A stretch of DNA of 64,000 nucleotides from Coriaria nepalensis (taxonomy: Eukaryota > Streptophyta > Magnoliopsida > Cucurbitales > Coriariaceae). Positions 34,303 through 48,484 of this stretch are shown here, one piece after another. A program made the position numbers and the translations under genes. The first letter of the stretch is position 1, and every line of letters starts with the position of its first letter. Under the pieces are notes generated by a model. It saw nothing but the letters and a program-made list of their open reading frames with translations, was not told where the DNA came from and searched no databases. Location of the stretch: positions 11,365,209 to 11,429,208 of the forward strand of contig CP114482.1 of assembly GCA_027186245.1 (NCBI GenBank), given 5' to 3'.

Positions 34303-37300
34303 TTTCTTACATAACTCGCAATTAATCTATTGAAGACAACAATGCATTATTTTAGCATTAAAAAGCATATCACTCAGTCTTTTCAATCATTAAATTGTTT
34401 GAAGGCACTTCGAACCAATTCTCTTTTTGCATTTAAAACGCGACTTCGTGCATAATTTGCAATTGATCTATTGATGGCAACTATGCATTTTTTAGCGTTC
34501 AAGTCATATTTTTGCGTCTCCTTTAGTCAGTAAATCATTCTAAATCACTTCGAACGAAATTCGGCCTTTAAACATAACTTTCGTGCGTAACTTGCCGTTG
34601 ATCTATTGAAGGCAACAATGCATTTGTTTAGCCTTAAAGTCATGTCATTGAGTCTCTTTTAGTCATTAAATCATTCTAAATTAATTCGACCGAATTCTAT
34701 TTTCGCCTTTCAAACATTATTTTCTTACATAACTTGCAATTAATCTATTGAAGACAACAATGCATTATTTTAGCATTAAAAAGCATATCACTCAGTCTTT
34801 TCAATCATTAAATTGTTTGAAGGCACTTCGTACCAATTTTCTTTTTGCATTTAAAACGCGACTTTCGTGCACAACTTGCAATTGATCTATTGATGGCAAC
34901 TATGCATTTTTTAGCGTTCAAGTCATATTTTTGCGTCTCTTTTAATCAGTAAATCATTCTAAATCACTTCGAACGAAATTCGGCCTTTAAACATGACTTT
35001 CGTGCGTAACTTGCAGTTGATCTATTGAAGGTAACAATGCATTTGTTTAGCCTTAAAGTCATGTCATTGAGTCTCTTTTAGTCTTTAAATCATTCTAAAT
35101 TAATTCGAACGAATTCTATTTTCGCCCTTCCAATATTATTTTCTTACATAACTTGTAATTAATCTATTGAAGACAACAATGCATTATTTTAGCATTAAAA
35201 AGCATATCACTCAGTCTTTTCAATCATTAAAATGTTTGAAGGCACTTCGAACTAATTCTCTTTTTGCATTTAAAACGCGACTTTCGTGCATAATTTGCAA
35301 TTGATCTATTGATGGCAACTATGCATTTTTTAGCGTTCAAGTCATATTTTTGCGTCTCTTTTAGTCAGTAAATCATTCTAAATCACTTCGTATGAAATTC
35401 GGCATTTAAACATGACTTTCGTGCGTAACTTGCCGTTGATCTATTGAAAGCAACAATGCATTTGTTTAGCCTTAAAGTCATGTCATTGAGTCTCTTTTAG
35501 TCTTTAAATCATTCTAAATTAATTCGACCGAATTCTATTTTCGCCTTCCAAACATTATTTTCTTACATAACTTGCAATTAATCTATTGAAGACAACAATG
35601 CATTATTTTAGCATTAAAAAGGATATCACTCAGTCTTTTCAATCATTAAATTGTTTGAAGGCAATTCGTACCAATTTTCATTTTGCATTTAAAACGCGAC
35701 TTTCGTGCATAACTTGCAATTGATCTATTGATGGCAACTATGCATTTTTTAGCGTTCAAGTCATATTTTTGCGTGTCTTTTAGTCAGTAAATCATTCTAA
35801 ATCACTTCGAACGAAATTCGGACTTTAAACATGACTTTCGTGCGTAACTTGCAGTTGATCTATTGAAGGCAAAAATGCATTTGTTTAGCCTTAAAGTCAT
35901 GTCATTGAGTCTCTTTTAGTCATTAAATCATTCTAAATTAATTCGACCGAATTCTATTTTTTCCCTTCAAACATTATTTTCTGACATAACTTGCAATGAA
36001 TCTATTGAAGACAACAATGCATTATTTTAGCATTAAAAAGGATATCACTCAGTCTTTTCAATCATTAAATTGTTTGAAGGCACTTCGAACCAATTCTCTT
36101 TTTGCATTTACAACGGGACTTTCGTGCATAACTTGCAATTGATCTATTGATCGCAACTATGCCTTTTTTAGCGTTCAAGTCATATTTTTGCGTCTCTTTT
36201 AGTCAGTAAATCATTCTAAATCACTTCGTATGAAATTCGGCATTTAAACGTGACTTTCGTGCATAACTTGCAGTTGATCGATTGATGGCAACAATGCATT
36301 TATTTAGCTTAAAGTCATGTCATTGAGTCTCTTTTAGTCTTTAATTCATTCTAAATTAATTCGAACGAATTCTATTTTTGCCCTTCAAACATTATTTTCT
36401 TACATAACTTGTAATTAATCTATTGAAGACAACAATGCATTATTTTAGCATTAAAAAGCATATCACTCAGACTTTTCAATCCTTAAATTGTTTGAAGGCA
36501 CTTCGAACCAATTCTCTTTTTGCATTTAAAACGCGACTTTCGTGGATAACTCGCAATTGATCTATTGATGGCAACTATGCATTTTTTAGCGTTCAAGTCA
36601 TATTTTTGCGTCTCTTTTAGTCAGTAAATCATTCTAAATCACTTCGAACGAAATTCGGACTTTAAACATGACTTTCGTGCGTAACTTGCAGTTGATCTAT
36701 TGAAGGCAAAAATGCATTTGTTTAGCCTTAAAGTCATGTCATTGAGTCTCTTTTAGTCTTTAAATCATTCTAAATTAATTCGAACGAATTCTATTTTTGC
36801 CCTTCAAACATTATTTTCTTACATAACTTGCAATTAATCTATTGAAGCCAACAATGCATTATTTTAGCATTACAAAGCATATCACTCAGTCTTTTCAATC
36901 ATTAAATTATTTGAAGGCACTTCGAACCACTTCTCTTTTTGCATTTAAAACGCGACTTTCGTGCATAACTTGCAATTGATCTATTGATCGCAACTATGCC
37001 TTTTTTAGCGTTCAAGTCATATTTTTGCGTCTCTTTTAGTCAGTAAATCATTCTAAATCACTTCGAAGGAAATTCGGCCTTTAAACATGATTTTCGTGCG
37101 TAACTTGCAGTTGATCTATTGAAGGTAACAATGCATTTGTTTAGCCTTAAAGTCATGTCATTGAGTCTCTTTTAGTCTTTAAATCATTCTAAATTAATTC
37201 GAACGAATTCTATTTTTGCCCTTCAAACATTATTTTCTTACATAACTTGTAATTAATCTATTGAAGACAACAATGCATTATTTTAGCGTTAAAAAGCATA

Positions 37301-37973
37301 TCACTCAGTCTTTTCAATCATTAAATTGTTTGAAGGCACTTCGAACCAATTCTCTTTTTGCATTTAAAACGCGACTTTCGTTCATAACTTGCAATTGATC
37401 TATTCATGGCAACCATGCATTTTTTAGCGTTCAAGCCATATTTTTGCCTCTCTTTTAGTCAGGAAATCATTCTAAATCACTTCGTATGAAATATGGCATT
37501 TAAACATGACTTTCGTGCATAACTTGCAGTTGATCTATTATAGGGAACAATGCATTTCTTTCGCCTTAAATTCATGTCACTGAGTCTCTTCTAGTCATTA
37601 AATCATTCTAAATTAGTTCGAACGAATTCTATTTTCGCCCTTCCAATATTATTTTCTTACATAACTTGTAATTAATCTATTGAAGACAACAATGCATTAT
37701 TTTAACATTAAAAAGCATATCACTCAGTCTTTTCAATCATTAAAATGTTTGAAGGCACTTCGAACTAATTCTCTTTTTGCATTTAAAACGCGACTTTCGT
37801 GCAGAACTTGCAATTGATCTATTGATGGCAACTATGCATTTTTTAGCGTTCAAGTCATATTTTTGCGTCTCTTTTAGTTAGTAAATCATTCTAAATCACT
37901 TCGTATGAAATTCGGCATTTAAACATGACTTTCGTGCGTAACTTGCAGTTGATCTATTGAAGGCAACAATGCA
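34205..37973 (+). repeat. 3769-bp block (9 units), first copy
   Basis: Unit starts are 34205, 34623, 35042, 35461, 35880, 36299, 36717, 37136 and 37555. The first unit has a 1-bp loss (gcgacttcgtgc near 34440), gtctcctttag and ttgccgttg. Others carry gtaccaattttc, cccttccaatatt with aaaatgtttg, aaaaaggatatc with gtgtcttttag, and the tagggaacaatg/tttctttcgcc junction before 37555. The unit at 36299 lacks one base in tttagcttaaag. The unit at 35880 has an A typical of the 54-63 kb region (tattttttccc, gcaatgaatc). Confidence 0.85.
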
Positions 37974-40900
37974 TTTGTTTAGCCTTAAAGTCATGTCATT
38001 GAGTCTCTTTTAGTCATTAAATCATTCTAAATTAATTCGACCGAATTCTATTTTCGCCTTTCAAACATTATTTTCTTACATAACTCGCAATTAATCTATT
38101 GAAGACAACAATGCATTATTTTAGCATTAAAAAGCATATCACTCAGTCTTTTCAATCATTAAATTGTTTGAAGGCACTTCGAACCAATTCTCTTTTTGCA
38201 TTTAAAACGCGACTTCGTGCATAATTTGCAATTGATCTATTGATGGCAACTATGCATTTTTTAGCGTTCAAGTCATATTTTTGCGTCTCCTTTAGTCAGT
38301 AAATCATTCTAAATCACTTCGAACGAAATTCGGCCTTTAAACATAACTTTCGTGCGTAACTTGCCGTTGATCTATTGAAGGCAACAATGCATTTGTTTAG
38401 CCTTAAAGTCATGTCATTGAGTCTCTTTTAGTCATTAAATCATTCTAAATTAATTCGACCGAATTCTATTTTCGCCTTTCAAACATTATTTTCTTACATA
38501 ACTTGCAATTAATCTATTGAAGACAACAATGCATTATTTTAGCATTAAAAAGCATATCACTCAGTCTTTTCAATCATTAAATTGTTTGAAGGCACTTCGT
38601 ACCAATTTTCTTTTTGCATTTAAAACGCGACTTTCGTGCACAACTTGCAATTGATCTATTGATGGCAACTATGCATTTTTTAGCGTTCAAGTCATATTTT
38701 TGCGTCTCTTTTAGTCAGTAAATCATTCTAAATCACTTCGAACGAAATTCGGCCTTTAAACATGACTTTCGTGCGTAACTTGCAGTTGATCTATTGAAGG
38801 TAACAATGCATTTGTTTAGCCTTAAAGTCATGTCATTGAGTCTCTTTTAGTCTTTAAATCATTCTAAATTAATTCGAACGAATTCTATTTTCGCCCTTCC
38901 AATATTATTTTCTTACATAACTTGTAATTAATCTATTGAAGACAACAATGCATTATTTTAGCATTAAAAAGCATATCACTCAGTCTTTTCAATCATTAAA
39001 ATGTTTGAAGGCACTTCGAACTAATTCTCTTTTTGCATTTAAAACGCGACTTTCGTGCATAATTTGCAATTGATCTATTGATGGCAACTATGCATTTTTT
39101 AGCGTTCAAGTCATATTTTTGCGTCTCTGTTAGTCAGTAAATCATTCTAAATCACTTCGTTTGAAATTCGGCATTTAAACATGACTTTCGTGCGTAACTT
39201 GCAGTTGATCTATTGAAGGCAACAATGCATTTGTTTAGCCTTAAAGTCATGTCATTGAGTCTCTTTTAGTCTTTAAATCATTCTAAATTAATTCGACCGA
39301 ATTCTATTTTCGCCTTCCAAACATTATTTTCTTACATAACTTGCAATTAAACTATTGAAGACAACAATGCATTATTTTAGCATTAAAAAGGATATCACTC
39401 AGTCTTTTCAATCATTAAATTGTTTGAAGGCACTTCGTACCAATTTTCATTTTGCATTTAAAACGCGACTTTCGTGCATAACTTGCAATTGATCTATTGA
39501 TGGCAACTATGCATTTTTTAGCGTTCAAGTCATATTTTTGCGTGTCTTTTAGTCAGTAAATCATTCTAAATCACGTCGAACGAAATTCGGACTTTAAACA
39601 TGACTTTCGTGCGTAACTTGCAGTTGATCTATTGAAGGCAAAAATGCATTTGTTTAGCCTTAAAGTCATGTCATTGAGTCTCTTTTAGTCATTAAATCAT
39701 TCTAAATTAATTCGACCGAATTCTATTTTCGCCTTTCAAACATTATTTTCTTACATAACTCGCAATTAATCTATTGAAGACAACAATGCATTATTTTAGC
39801 ATTAAAAAGCATATCACTTAGTCTTTTCAATCATTAAATTGTTTGAAGGCACTTCGAACCAATTCTCTCTTTGCATTTAAAACGCGACTTTCGTGCATAA
39901 CTTGCAATTGATCTATTGATCGCAACTATGCCTTTTTTAGCGTTCAAGTCATATTTTTGCGTCTCTTTTAGTCAGTAAATCATTCTGAATCACTTCGAAC
40001 GAAATTCGGACTTTAAACATGACTTTCGTGCGTAACTTGCAGTTGATCTATTGAAGGCAACAATGCATTTGTTTAGCCTTAAAGTCATGTCATTGAGTCT
40101 CTTTTAGTCTTTAAATCATTCTAAATTAATTCGACCGAATTCTATTTTCGCCTTCCAAACATTATTTTCTTACATAACTTGCAATTAATCTATTGAAGCC
40201 AACAATGCATTATTTTAGCATTAAAAAGCATATCACTCAGTCTTTTCAATCATTAAATTGTTTGAAGGCACTTCGAACCACTTCTCTTTTTGCATTTAAA
40301 ACGCGACTTTCGTGCATAACTTGCAATTGATCTATTGATCGCAACTATGCCTTTTTTAGCGTTCAAGTCATATTTTTGCGTCTCTTTTAGTCAGTAAATC
40401 ATTCTAAATCACTTCGAAGGAAATTCGGCCTTTAAACATGATTTTCGTGCGTAACTTGCAGCTGATCTATTGAAGGTAACAATGCATTTGTTTAGCCTTA
40501 AAGTCATGTCATTGAGTCTCTTTTAGTCTTTAAATCATTCTAAATTAATTCGAACGAATTCTATTTTTGCCCTTCAAACATTATTTGCTTACAAAACTTG
40601 TAATTAATCTATTGAAGACAACAATGCATTATTTTAGCGTTAAAAAGCATATCACTCAGTCTTTTCAATCATTAAATTGTTTGAAGGCACTTCGAACCAA
40701 TTCTCTTTTTGCATTTAAAACGCGACTTTCGTTCATAACTTGCAATTGATCTATTCATGGCAACCATGCATTTTTTAGCGTTCAAGCCATATTTTTGCCT
40801 CTCTTTTAGTCAGGAAATCATTCTAAATCACTTCGTATGAAATACGGCATTTAAACATGACTTTCGTGCATAACTTGCAGTTGATCTATTATAGGGAACA

Positions 40901-41324
40901 ATGCATTTCGTTCGCCTTAAATTCATGTCACTGAGTCTCTTCTAGTCATTAAATCATTCTAAATTAGTTCGAACGAATTCTATTTTCGCCCTTCCAATAT
41001 TATTTTCTTACATAACTTGTAATTAATCTATTGAAGACAACAATGCATTATTTTAGCATTAAAAAGCATATCACTCAGTCTTTTCAATCATTAAAATGTT
41101 TGAAGGCACTTCGAACTAATTCTCTTTTTGCATTTAAAACGCGACTTTCGTGCAGAACTTGCAATTGATCTATTGATGGCAACTATGCATTTTTTAGCGT
41201 TCAAGTCATATTTTTGCGTCTCTTTTAGTCAGTAAATCATTCTAAATCACTTCGTATGAAATTCGGCATTTAAACATGACTTTCGTGCGTAACTTGCAGT
41301 TGATCTATTGAAGGCAACAATGCA
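37974..41324 (+). repeat. 3351-bp block (8 units), second, shortened copy
   Basis: Unit starts are 37974, 38392, 38811, 39230, 39649, 40068, 40487 and 40906. The first four units match those from 34205 at +3769 (gcgacttcgtgc near 38210, aaaaggatatc, gtgtcttttag). The last three match the units from 36717 at +3351 (gaagccaac, ccacttctc, cttcgaaggaaattc, gattttcg, ggcaaccatgc). The unit at 39649 has no close match in the first copy and replaces two units. Unit 40487 has acaaaacttg, which removes a stop and opens a spurious 60-codon frame (40567-40749). Confidence 0.83.
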
Positions 41325-44300
41325 TTTGTTTAGCCTTAAAGTCATGTCATTGAGTCTCTTTTAGTCTTTGATTCATTCTAAATTAATTCGAACGAATTCT
41401 ATTTTTGCCCTTCAAACATTATTTTCTTACATAACTTGTAATTAATCTATTGAAGACAACAATGCATTATTTTAGCATTAAAAAGCATATCACTCAGTCT
41501 TTTCAATCCTTAAATTGTTTGAAGGCACTTCGAACCAATTCTCTTTTTGCATTTAAAACGCGACTTTCGTGCATAATTTGCAATTGATCTATTGATGGCA
41601 ACTATGCATTTTTTAGCGTTCAAGTCATATTTTTGCGTCTCCTTTAGTCAGTAAATCATTCTAAATCACTTCGAACGAAATTCGGCCTTTAAACATAACT
41701 TTCGTGCGTAACTTGCCGTTGATCTATTGAAGGCAACAATGCATTTGTTTAGCCTTAAAGTCATGTCATTGAGTCTCTTTTAGTCATTAAATCATTCTAA
41801 ATTAATTCGACCGAATTCTATTTTCGCCTTTCAAACATTATTTTCTTACATAACTTGCAATTAATCTATTGAAGACAACAATGCATTATTTTAGCATTAA
41901 AAAGCATATCACTCAGTCTTTTCAATCATTAAATTGTTTGAAGGCACTTCGTACCAATTTTCTTTTTGCATTTAAAACGCGACTTTCGTGCACAACTTGC
42001 AATTGATCTATTGATGGCAACTATGCATTTTTTAGCGTTCAAGTCATATTTTTGCGTCTCTTTTAGTCAGTAAATCATTCTAAATCACTTCGAACGAAAT
42101 TCGGCCTTTAAACATGACTTTCGTGCGTAACTTGCAGTTGATCTATTGAAGGTAACAATGCATTTGTTTAGCCTGAAAGTCATGTCATTGAGTCTCTTTT
42201 AGTCTTTAAATCATTCTAAATTAATTCGAACGAATTCTATTTTTGCCCTTCAAACATTATTTTCTTACATAACTTGTAATTAATCTATTGAAGACAACAA
42301 TGCATTATTTTAGCATTAAAAAGCATATCACTCAGTCTTTTCAATCATTAAATTGTTTGAAGGCACTTCGAACCAATTCTCTTTTTGCATTTAAAACGCG
42401 ACTTTCGTTCATAACTTCCAATTGATCTATTAATGGCAACTATGCATTTTTTAGCGTTCAAGCCATATTTTTGCCTCTCTTTTAGTCAGGAAATCATTCT
42501 AAATCACTTCGTATGAAATACGGCATTTAAACATGACTTTCGTGCATAACTTGCAGTTGATCTATTATAGGGAACAATGCATTTCTTTCGCCATAAATTC
42601 ATGTCACTGAGTCTCTTCTAGTCATTAAATCATTCTAAACTAGTTCGAACGAATTCTATTTTCGCCCTTCCAATATTATTTTCTTACATAACTTGTAATT
42701 AATCTATTGAAGACAACAATGCATTATTTTAGCATTAAAAATCATATCACTCAGTCTTTTCAATCATTAAATTGTTGGAAGGCACTTCGAACTAATTCTC
42801 TTTTTGCATTTAAAACGCGACTTTCGTGCATAACTTGCAATTGATCTATTGAAGGCAACTATGCATTTTTTAACGTTCAAGTCATATTTTTGCGTCTCTT
42901 TTAGTCAGTAAATCATTCTAAATCACTTCGTATTAAATTCGGCATTTAAACGTGACTTTCGTGCATAACTTGCAGTTGATCGATTGATGGCAACAATACA
43001 TTTATTTAGCCTTAAAATCATGTCACTGAGTCTCTTCTAGTTATTAAATCATTCTAAATTATTTCGAACGAATTCCATTTTCGCCCTTGAAACATTATTT
43101 TCCTACATAACTTGTAATTAATCTATTGAAGACAACAATGCATTATTTTAGCATTAAAAAGCATATGACTCAGTCTTTTGAATCTTTAAAATATTTGAAG
43201 GCACTTCGAACCAATTCTCTTTTTGCATTTAAAAGGCGACTTTCGTGCATAACTTGCAATTGATCTATTGAAGGCAACTATGCATTTTTTAACGTTCAAG
43301 TCATATTTTTGCGTCTCTTTTAGTCAGTAAATCATTCTAAATCACTTCGTATGAAATTCGGCATTTAAACATGACTTTCATGCGTAACTTGCAGTTGATC
43401 TATTGAAGGTAACAATGCATTTGTTTAGCCTTAAAGTCATGTCATTGAGTCTCTTTTAGTCATTAAATCATTCTAAATTAATTCGAACGAATTCTATTTT
43501 TGCCCTTCAAACATTATTTGCTTACAAAACTTGTAATTAATCTATTGAAGACAACAATGCATTATTTTAGCGTTAAAAAGCATATCACTCAGTCTTTTCA
43601 ATCATTAAATTGTTTGAAGGCACTTCGAACCAATTCTCTTTTTGCATTTAAAACGCGACTTTCGTTCATAACTTCCAATTGATCTATTCATGGCAACTAT
43701 GCATTTTTTAGCGTTCAAGCCATATTTTTGCCTCTCTTTTAGTCAGGAAATCATTCTAAATCACTTCGTATGAAATACGGCATTTAAACATGACTTTCGT
43801 GCATAACTTGCAGTTGATCTATTATAGGGAACAATGCATTTCTTTCGCCTTAAATTCATGTCACGGAGTCTCTTCTAGTCATTAAATCATTCTAAATTAG
43901 TTCGAACGAATTCTATTTTCGCCCTTCCAATATTATTTTCTTACATAACTTGTAATTAATCTATTGAAGACAACAATGCATTATTTTAGCATTAAAAAGC
44001 ATATCACTCAGTCTTTTCAATCATTAAATTGTTTGAAGGCACTTCGAACTAATTCTCTTTTTGCATTTAAAACGCGACTTTCGTGAATAACTTGCAATTG
44101 ATCTATTGATGGCAACTATGCATTTTTTAGCGTTCAAGTCATATTTTTGCGTCTCTTTTAGTCAGTAAATCATTCTAAATCACTTCGTATGAAATTCGGC
44201 ATTTAAACATGACTTTCGTGCGTAACTTGCAGTTGATCTATTGAAGGCAACAATGCATTTGTTTAGCCTTAAAGTCATGTCATTGAGTCTCTTTTAGTCT

Positions 44301-47227
44301 TTAAATCATTCTAAATTAATTCGACCGAATTCTATTTTCGCCTTCCAAACATTATTTTCTTACATAACTTGCAATTAATCTATTGAAGACAACAATGCAT
44401 TATTTTAGCATTAAAAAGCATATCACTCAGTCTTTTCAATCATTAAATTGTTTGAAGGCACTTCGAACCACTTCTCTTTTTGCATTTAAAACGCGACTTT
44501 CGTGCATAACTTGCAATTGATCTATTGATCGCAACTATGCCTTTTTTAGCGTTCAAGTCATATTTTTGCGTCTCTTTTAGTCAGTAAATCATTCTAAATC
44601 ACTTCGAACGAAATTCGGCCTTTAAACATGACTTTCGTGCGTAACTTGCAGTTGATCTATTGAAGGTAACAATGCATTTGTTTAGCCTTAAAGTCATGTC
44701 ATTGAGTCTCTTTTAGTCTTAAAATCATTCTAAATTAATTCGAACGAATTATATTTTTGCCCTTCAAACATTATTTTCTTACATAACTTGTAATTAATCT
44801 ATTGAAGACAACAATGCATTATTTTAGCGTTAAAAAGCATATCACTCAGTCTTTTCAATCATTAAATTGTTTGAAGGCACTTCGAACCAATTCTCTTTTT
44901 GCATTTAAAACGCGACCTTCGTTCATAACTTGCAATTGATCTATTCATGGCAACTATGCATTTTTTTGCGTTCAAGCCATATTTTTGCCTCTCTTTTAGT
45001 CAGGAAATCATTCTAAATCACTTCGTATGAAATACGGCATTTAAACATGACTTTCGTGCATAACTTGCAGTTGATCTATTATAGGGAACAATGCATTTCT
45101 TTCGCCTTAAATTCATGTCACTGAGTCTCTTCTAGTCATTAAATCATTCTAAATTAGTTCGAACGAATTCTATTTTCGCCCTTCCAATATTTTTTTCTTA
45201 CATAACTTGTAATTAATCTATTGAAGACAACAATGCATTATTTTAGCATTAAAAAGCATATCACTCAGTCTTTTCAATCATTAAATTGTTTGAAGGCACT
45301 TCGAACTAATTCTCTTTTTGCATTTAAAACGCGACTTTCGTGAATAACTTGCAATTGATCTATTGATGGCAACTATGCATTTTTTAGCGTTCAAGTCATA
45401 TTTTTGCGTCTCTTTTAGTCAGTAAATCATTCTAAATCACTTCGTATGAAATTCGGCATTTAAACATGACTTTCGTGCGTAACTTGCAGTTGATCTATTG
45501 AAGGCAACAATGCATTTGTTTAGCCTTGAAGTCATGTCATTGAGTCTCTTTTAGTCTTTAATTCCTTCTAAATTAATTCGAACGAATTCTATTTTTGCCC
45601 TTCAAACATTATTTTCTTACATAACTTGTAATTAATCTATTGAAGACAACAATGCATTATTTTAGCATTAAAAAGCATATCACTCAGTCTTTTCAATCCT
45701 TAAATTGTTTGAAGGCACTTCGAACCAATTCTCTTTTTGCATTTAAAACGCGACTTTCGTGCATAATTTGCAATTGATCTATTGATGGCAACTATGCATT
45801 TTTTAGCGTTCAAGTCATATTTTTGCGTCTCCTTTAGTCAGTAAATCATTCTAAATCACTTCGAACGAAATTCGGCCTTTAAACATAACTTTCGTGCGTA
45901 ACTTGCCGTTGATCTATTGAAGGCAACAATGCATTTGTTTAGCCTTAAAGTCATGTCATTGAGTCTCTTTTAGTCATTAAATCATTCTAAATTAATTCGA
46001 CCGAATTCTATTTTCGCCTTTCAAACATTATTTTCTTACATAACTTGCAATTAATCTATTGAAGACAACAATGCATTATTTTAGCATTAAAAAGCATATC
46101 ACTCAGTCTTTTCAATCATTAAATTGTTTGAAGGCACTTCGTACCAATTTTCTTTTTGCATTTAAAACGCGACTTTCATGCACAACTTGCAATTGATCTA
46201 TTGATGGCAAGTATGCATTTTTTAGCGTTCAAGTCATATTTTTGCGTCTCTTTTAGTCAGTAAATCATTCTAAATCACTTCGTATGAAATTCGGCATTTA
46301 AACATGACTTTCGTGCGTAACTTGCAGTTGATCTATTGAAGGCAACAATGCATTTGTTTAGCCTTAAAGTCATGTCATTGAGTCTCTTTTAGTCTTTAAA
46401 TCATTCTAAATTAATTCGAACGAATTCTATTTTTGCCCTTCAAACATTATTTTCTTACATAACTTGTAATTAATCTATTGAAGACAACAATGCATTATTT
46501 TAGCGTTAAAAAGCATATCACTCAGTCTTTTCAATCATTAAATTGTTTGAAGGCACTTCGAACCAATTCTCTTTTTGCATTTAAAACGCGACTTTCGTTC
46601 ATAACTTCCAATTGATCTATTCATGGCAACTATGCATTTTTTAGCGTTCAAGCCATATTTTTGCTTCTCTTTTAGTCAGGAAATCATTCTAAATCACTTC
46701 GTATGAAATACGGCATTTAAACATGACTTTCGTCCATAACTTGCAGTTGATCTATTATAGGGAACAATGCATTTCTTTCGCCTTAAATTCATGTCACGGA
46801 GTCTCTTCTAGTCATTAAATCATTCTAAATTAGTTCGAACGAATTCTATTTTCACCCTTCCAATATTATTTTCTTACATAACTTGTAATTAATCTATTGA
46901 AGACAACAATGCATTATTTTAGCATTAAAAAGCATATCACTCAGTCTTTTCAATCCTTAAATTGTTTGAAGGCACTTCGAACCAATTCTCTTTTTGCATT
47001 TAAAACGCGACTTTCGTGCATAATTTGCAATTGATCTATTGATGGCAACTATGCATTTTTTAGCGTTCAAGTCATATTTTTGCGTCTCTTTTAGTCAGTA
47101 AATCATTCTAAATCACTTCGTATGAAATTCGGCATTTAAACATGACTTTCGTGCGTAACTTGCAGTTGATCTATTGAAGGCAACAATGCATTTGTTTAGC
47201 CTTAAAGTCATGTCATTGAGTCTCCTT
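41325..47227 (+). repeat. Mosaic of subtypes (units 100-113)
   Basis: Unit starts are 41325, 41744, 42163, 42582, 43001, 43420, 43839, 44258, 44677, 45096, 45515, 45934, 46353 and 46772; the last 37 bp are the head of the unit at 47191. Recurring types follow one another without a constant block period. The tttctttcgcc type occurs at 42582, 43839, 45096 and 46772; the gtaccaattttc type at 41744 and 45934. Units 42582-43419 reappear at 53058-53895, and units 45515-47190 at 50963-52638, with few changes. Unit 43420 has acaaaacttg and the second such spurious frame (43500-43682). Confidence 0.82.
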
Positions 47228-48484
47228 TAGTCATTAAATCATTCTAAATTAATTCGACCGAATTCTATTTTCGCCTTTCAAACATTATTTTCTTACATAA
47301 CTTGCAATTAATCTATTGAAGACAACAATGCATTATTTTAGCATTAAAAAGCATATCACTCAGTCTTTTCAATCCTTAAATTGTTTGAAGGCACCTCGAA
47401 CCAATTCTCTTTTTGCATTTAAAACGCGACTTTCGTGCATAATTTGCAATTGATCTATTGATGGCAACTATGCATTTTTTAGCGTTCAAGTCATATTTTT
47501 GCGTCTCTTTTAGTCAGTAAATCATTCTAAATCACTTCGTATGAAATTCGGCATTTAAACATGACTTTCGTGCGTAACTTGCAGTTGATCTATTTAAGGC
47601 AACAATGCATTTGTTTAGCCTTAAAGTCATGTCATTGAGTCTCTTTTAGTCTTTAAATCATTCTAAATTAATTCGACCGAATTCTATTTTCGCCTTCCAA
47701 ACATTATTTTCTTACATAACTTGCAATTAATCTATTGAAGACAACAATGCATTATTTTAGCATTAAAAAGCATATCACTCAGTCTTTTCAATCATTAAAT
47801 TGTTTGAAGGCACTTCGAACCACTTCTCTTTTTGCATTTAAAACGCGACTTTCGTGCATAACTTGCAATTGATCTATTGATCGCAACTATGCCTTTTTTA
47901 GCGTTCAAGTCATATTTTTGCGTCTCTTTTAGTCAGTAAATCATTCTAAATCACTTCGAACGAAATTCGGCCTTTAAACATGACTTTCGTGCGTAACTTG
48001 CAGTTGATCTATTGAAGGTAACAATGCATTCGTTTAGCCTTAAAGTCATGTCATTGAGTCTCTTTTAGTCTTAAAATCATTCTAAATTAATTCGAACGAA
48101 TTCTATTTTTGCCCTTCAAACATTATTTTCTTACATAACTTGTAATTAATCTATTGAAGACAACAATGCATTATTTTAGCGTTAAAAAGCATATCACTCA
48201 GTCTTTTCAATCATTAAATTGTTTGAAGGCACTTCGAACCAATTCTCTTTTTGCATTTAAAACGCGACCTTCGTTCATAACTTGCAATTGATCTATTCAT
48301 GGCAACTATGCATTTTTTTGCGTTCAAGCCATATTTTTGCCTCTCTTTTAGTCAGGAAATCATTCTAAATCACTTCGTATGAAATACGGCATTTAAACAT
48401 GACTTTCGTGCATAACTTGCAGTTGATCTATTATAGGGAACAATACATTTCTTTCGCCTTAAATTCATGTCACGGAGTCTCTTC
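47228..48484 (+). repeat. 1257-bp block (3 units), first copy
   Basis: This begins inside the A of the unit at 47191, at tagtcattaaatc. It contains units starting at 47610 and 48029 and ends in the A of unit 48448. Markers are gcacctcgaacc (near 47391), tatttaaggc (near 47591), ccacttctc, ggtaacaatgcattcg (near 48017) and agtcttaaaatc. Confidence 0.88.
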
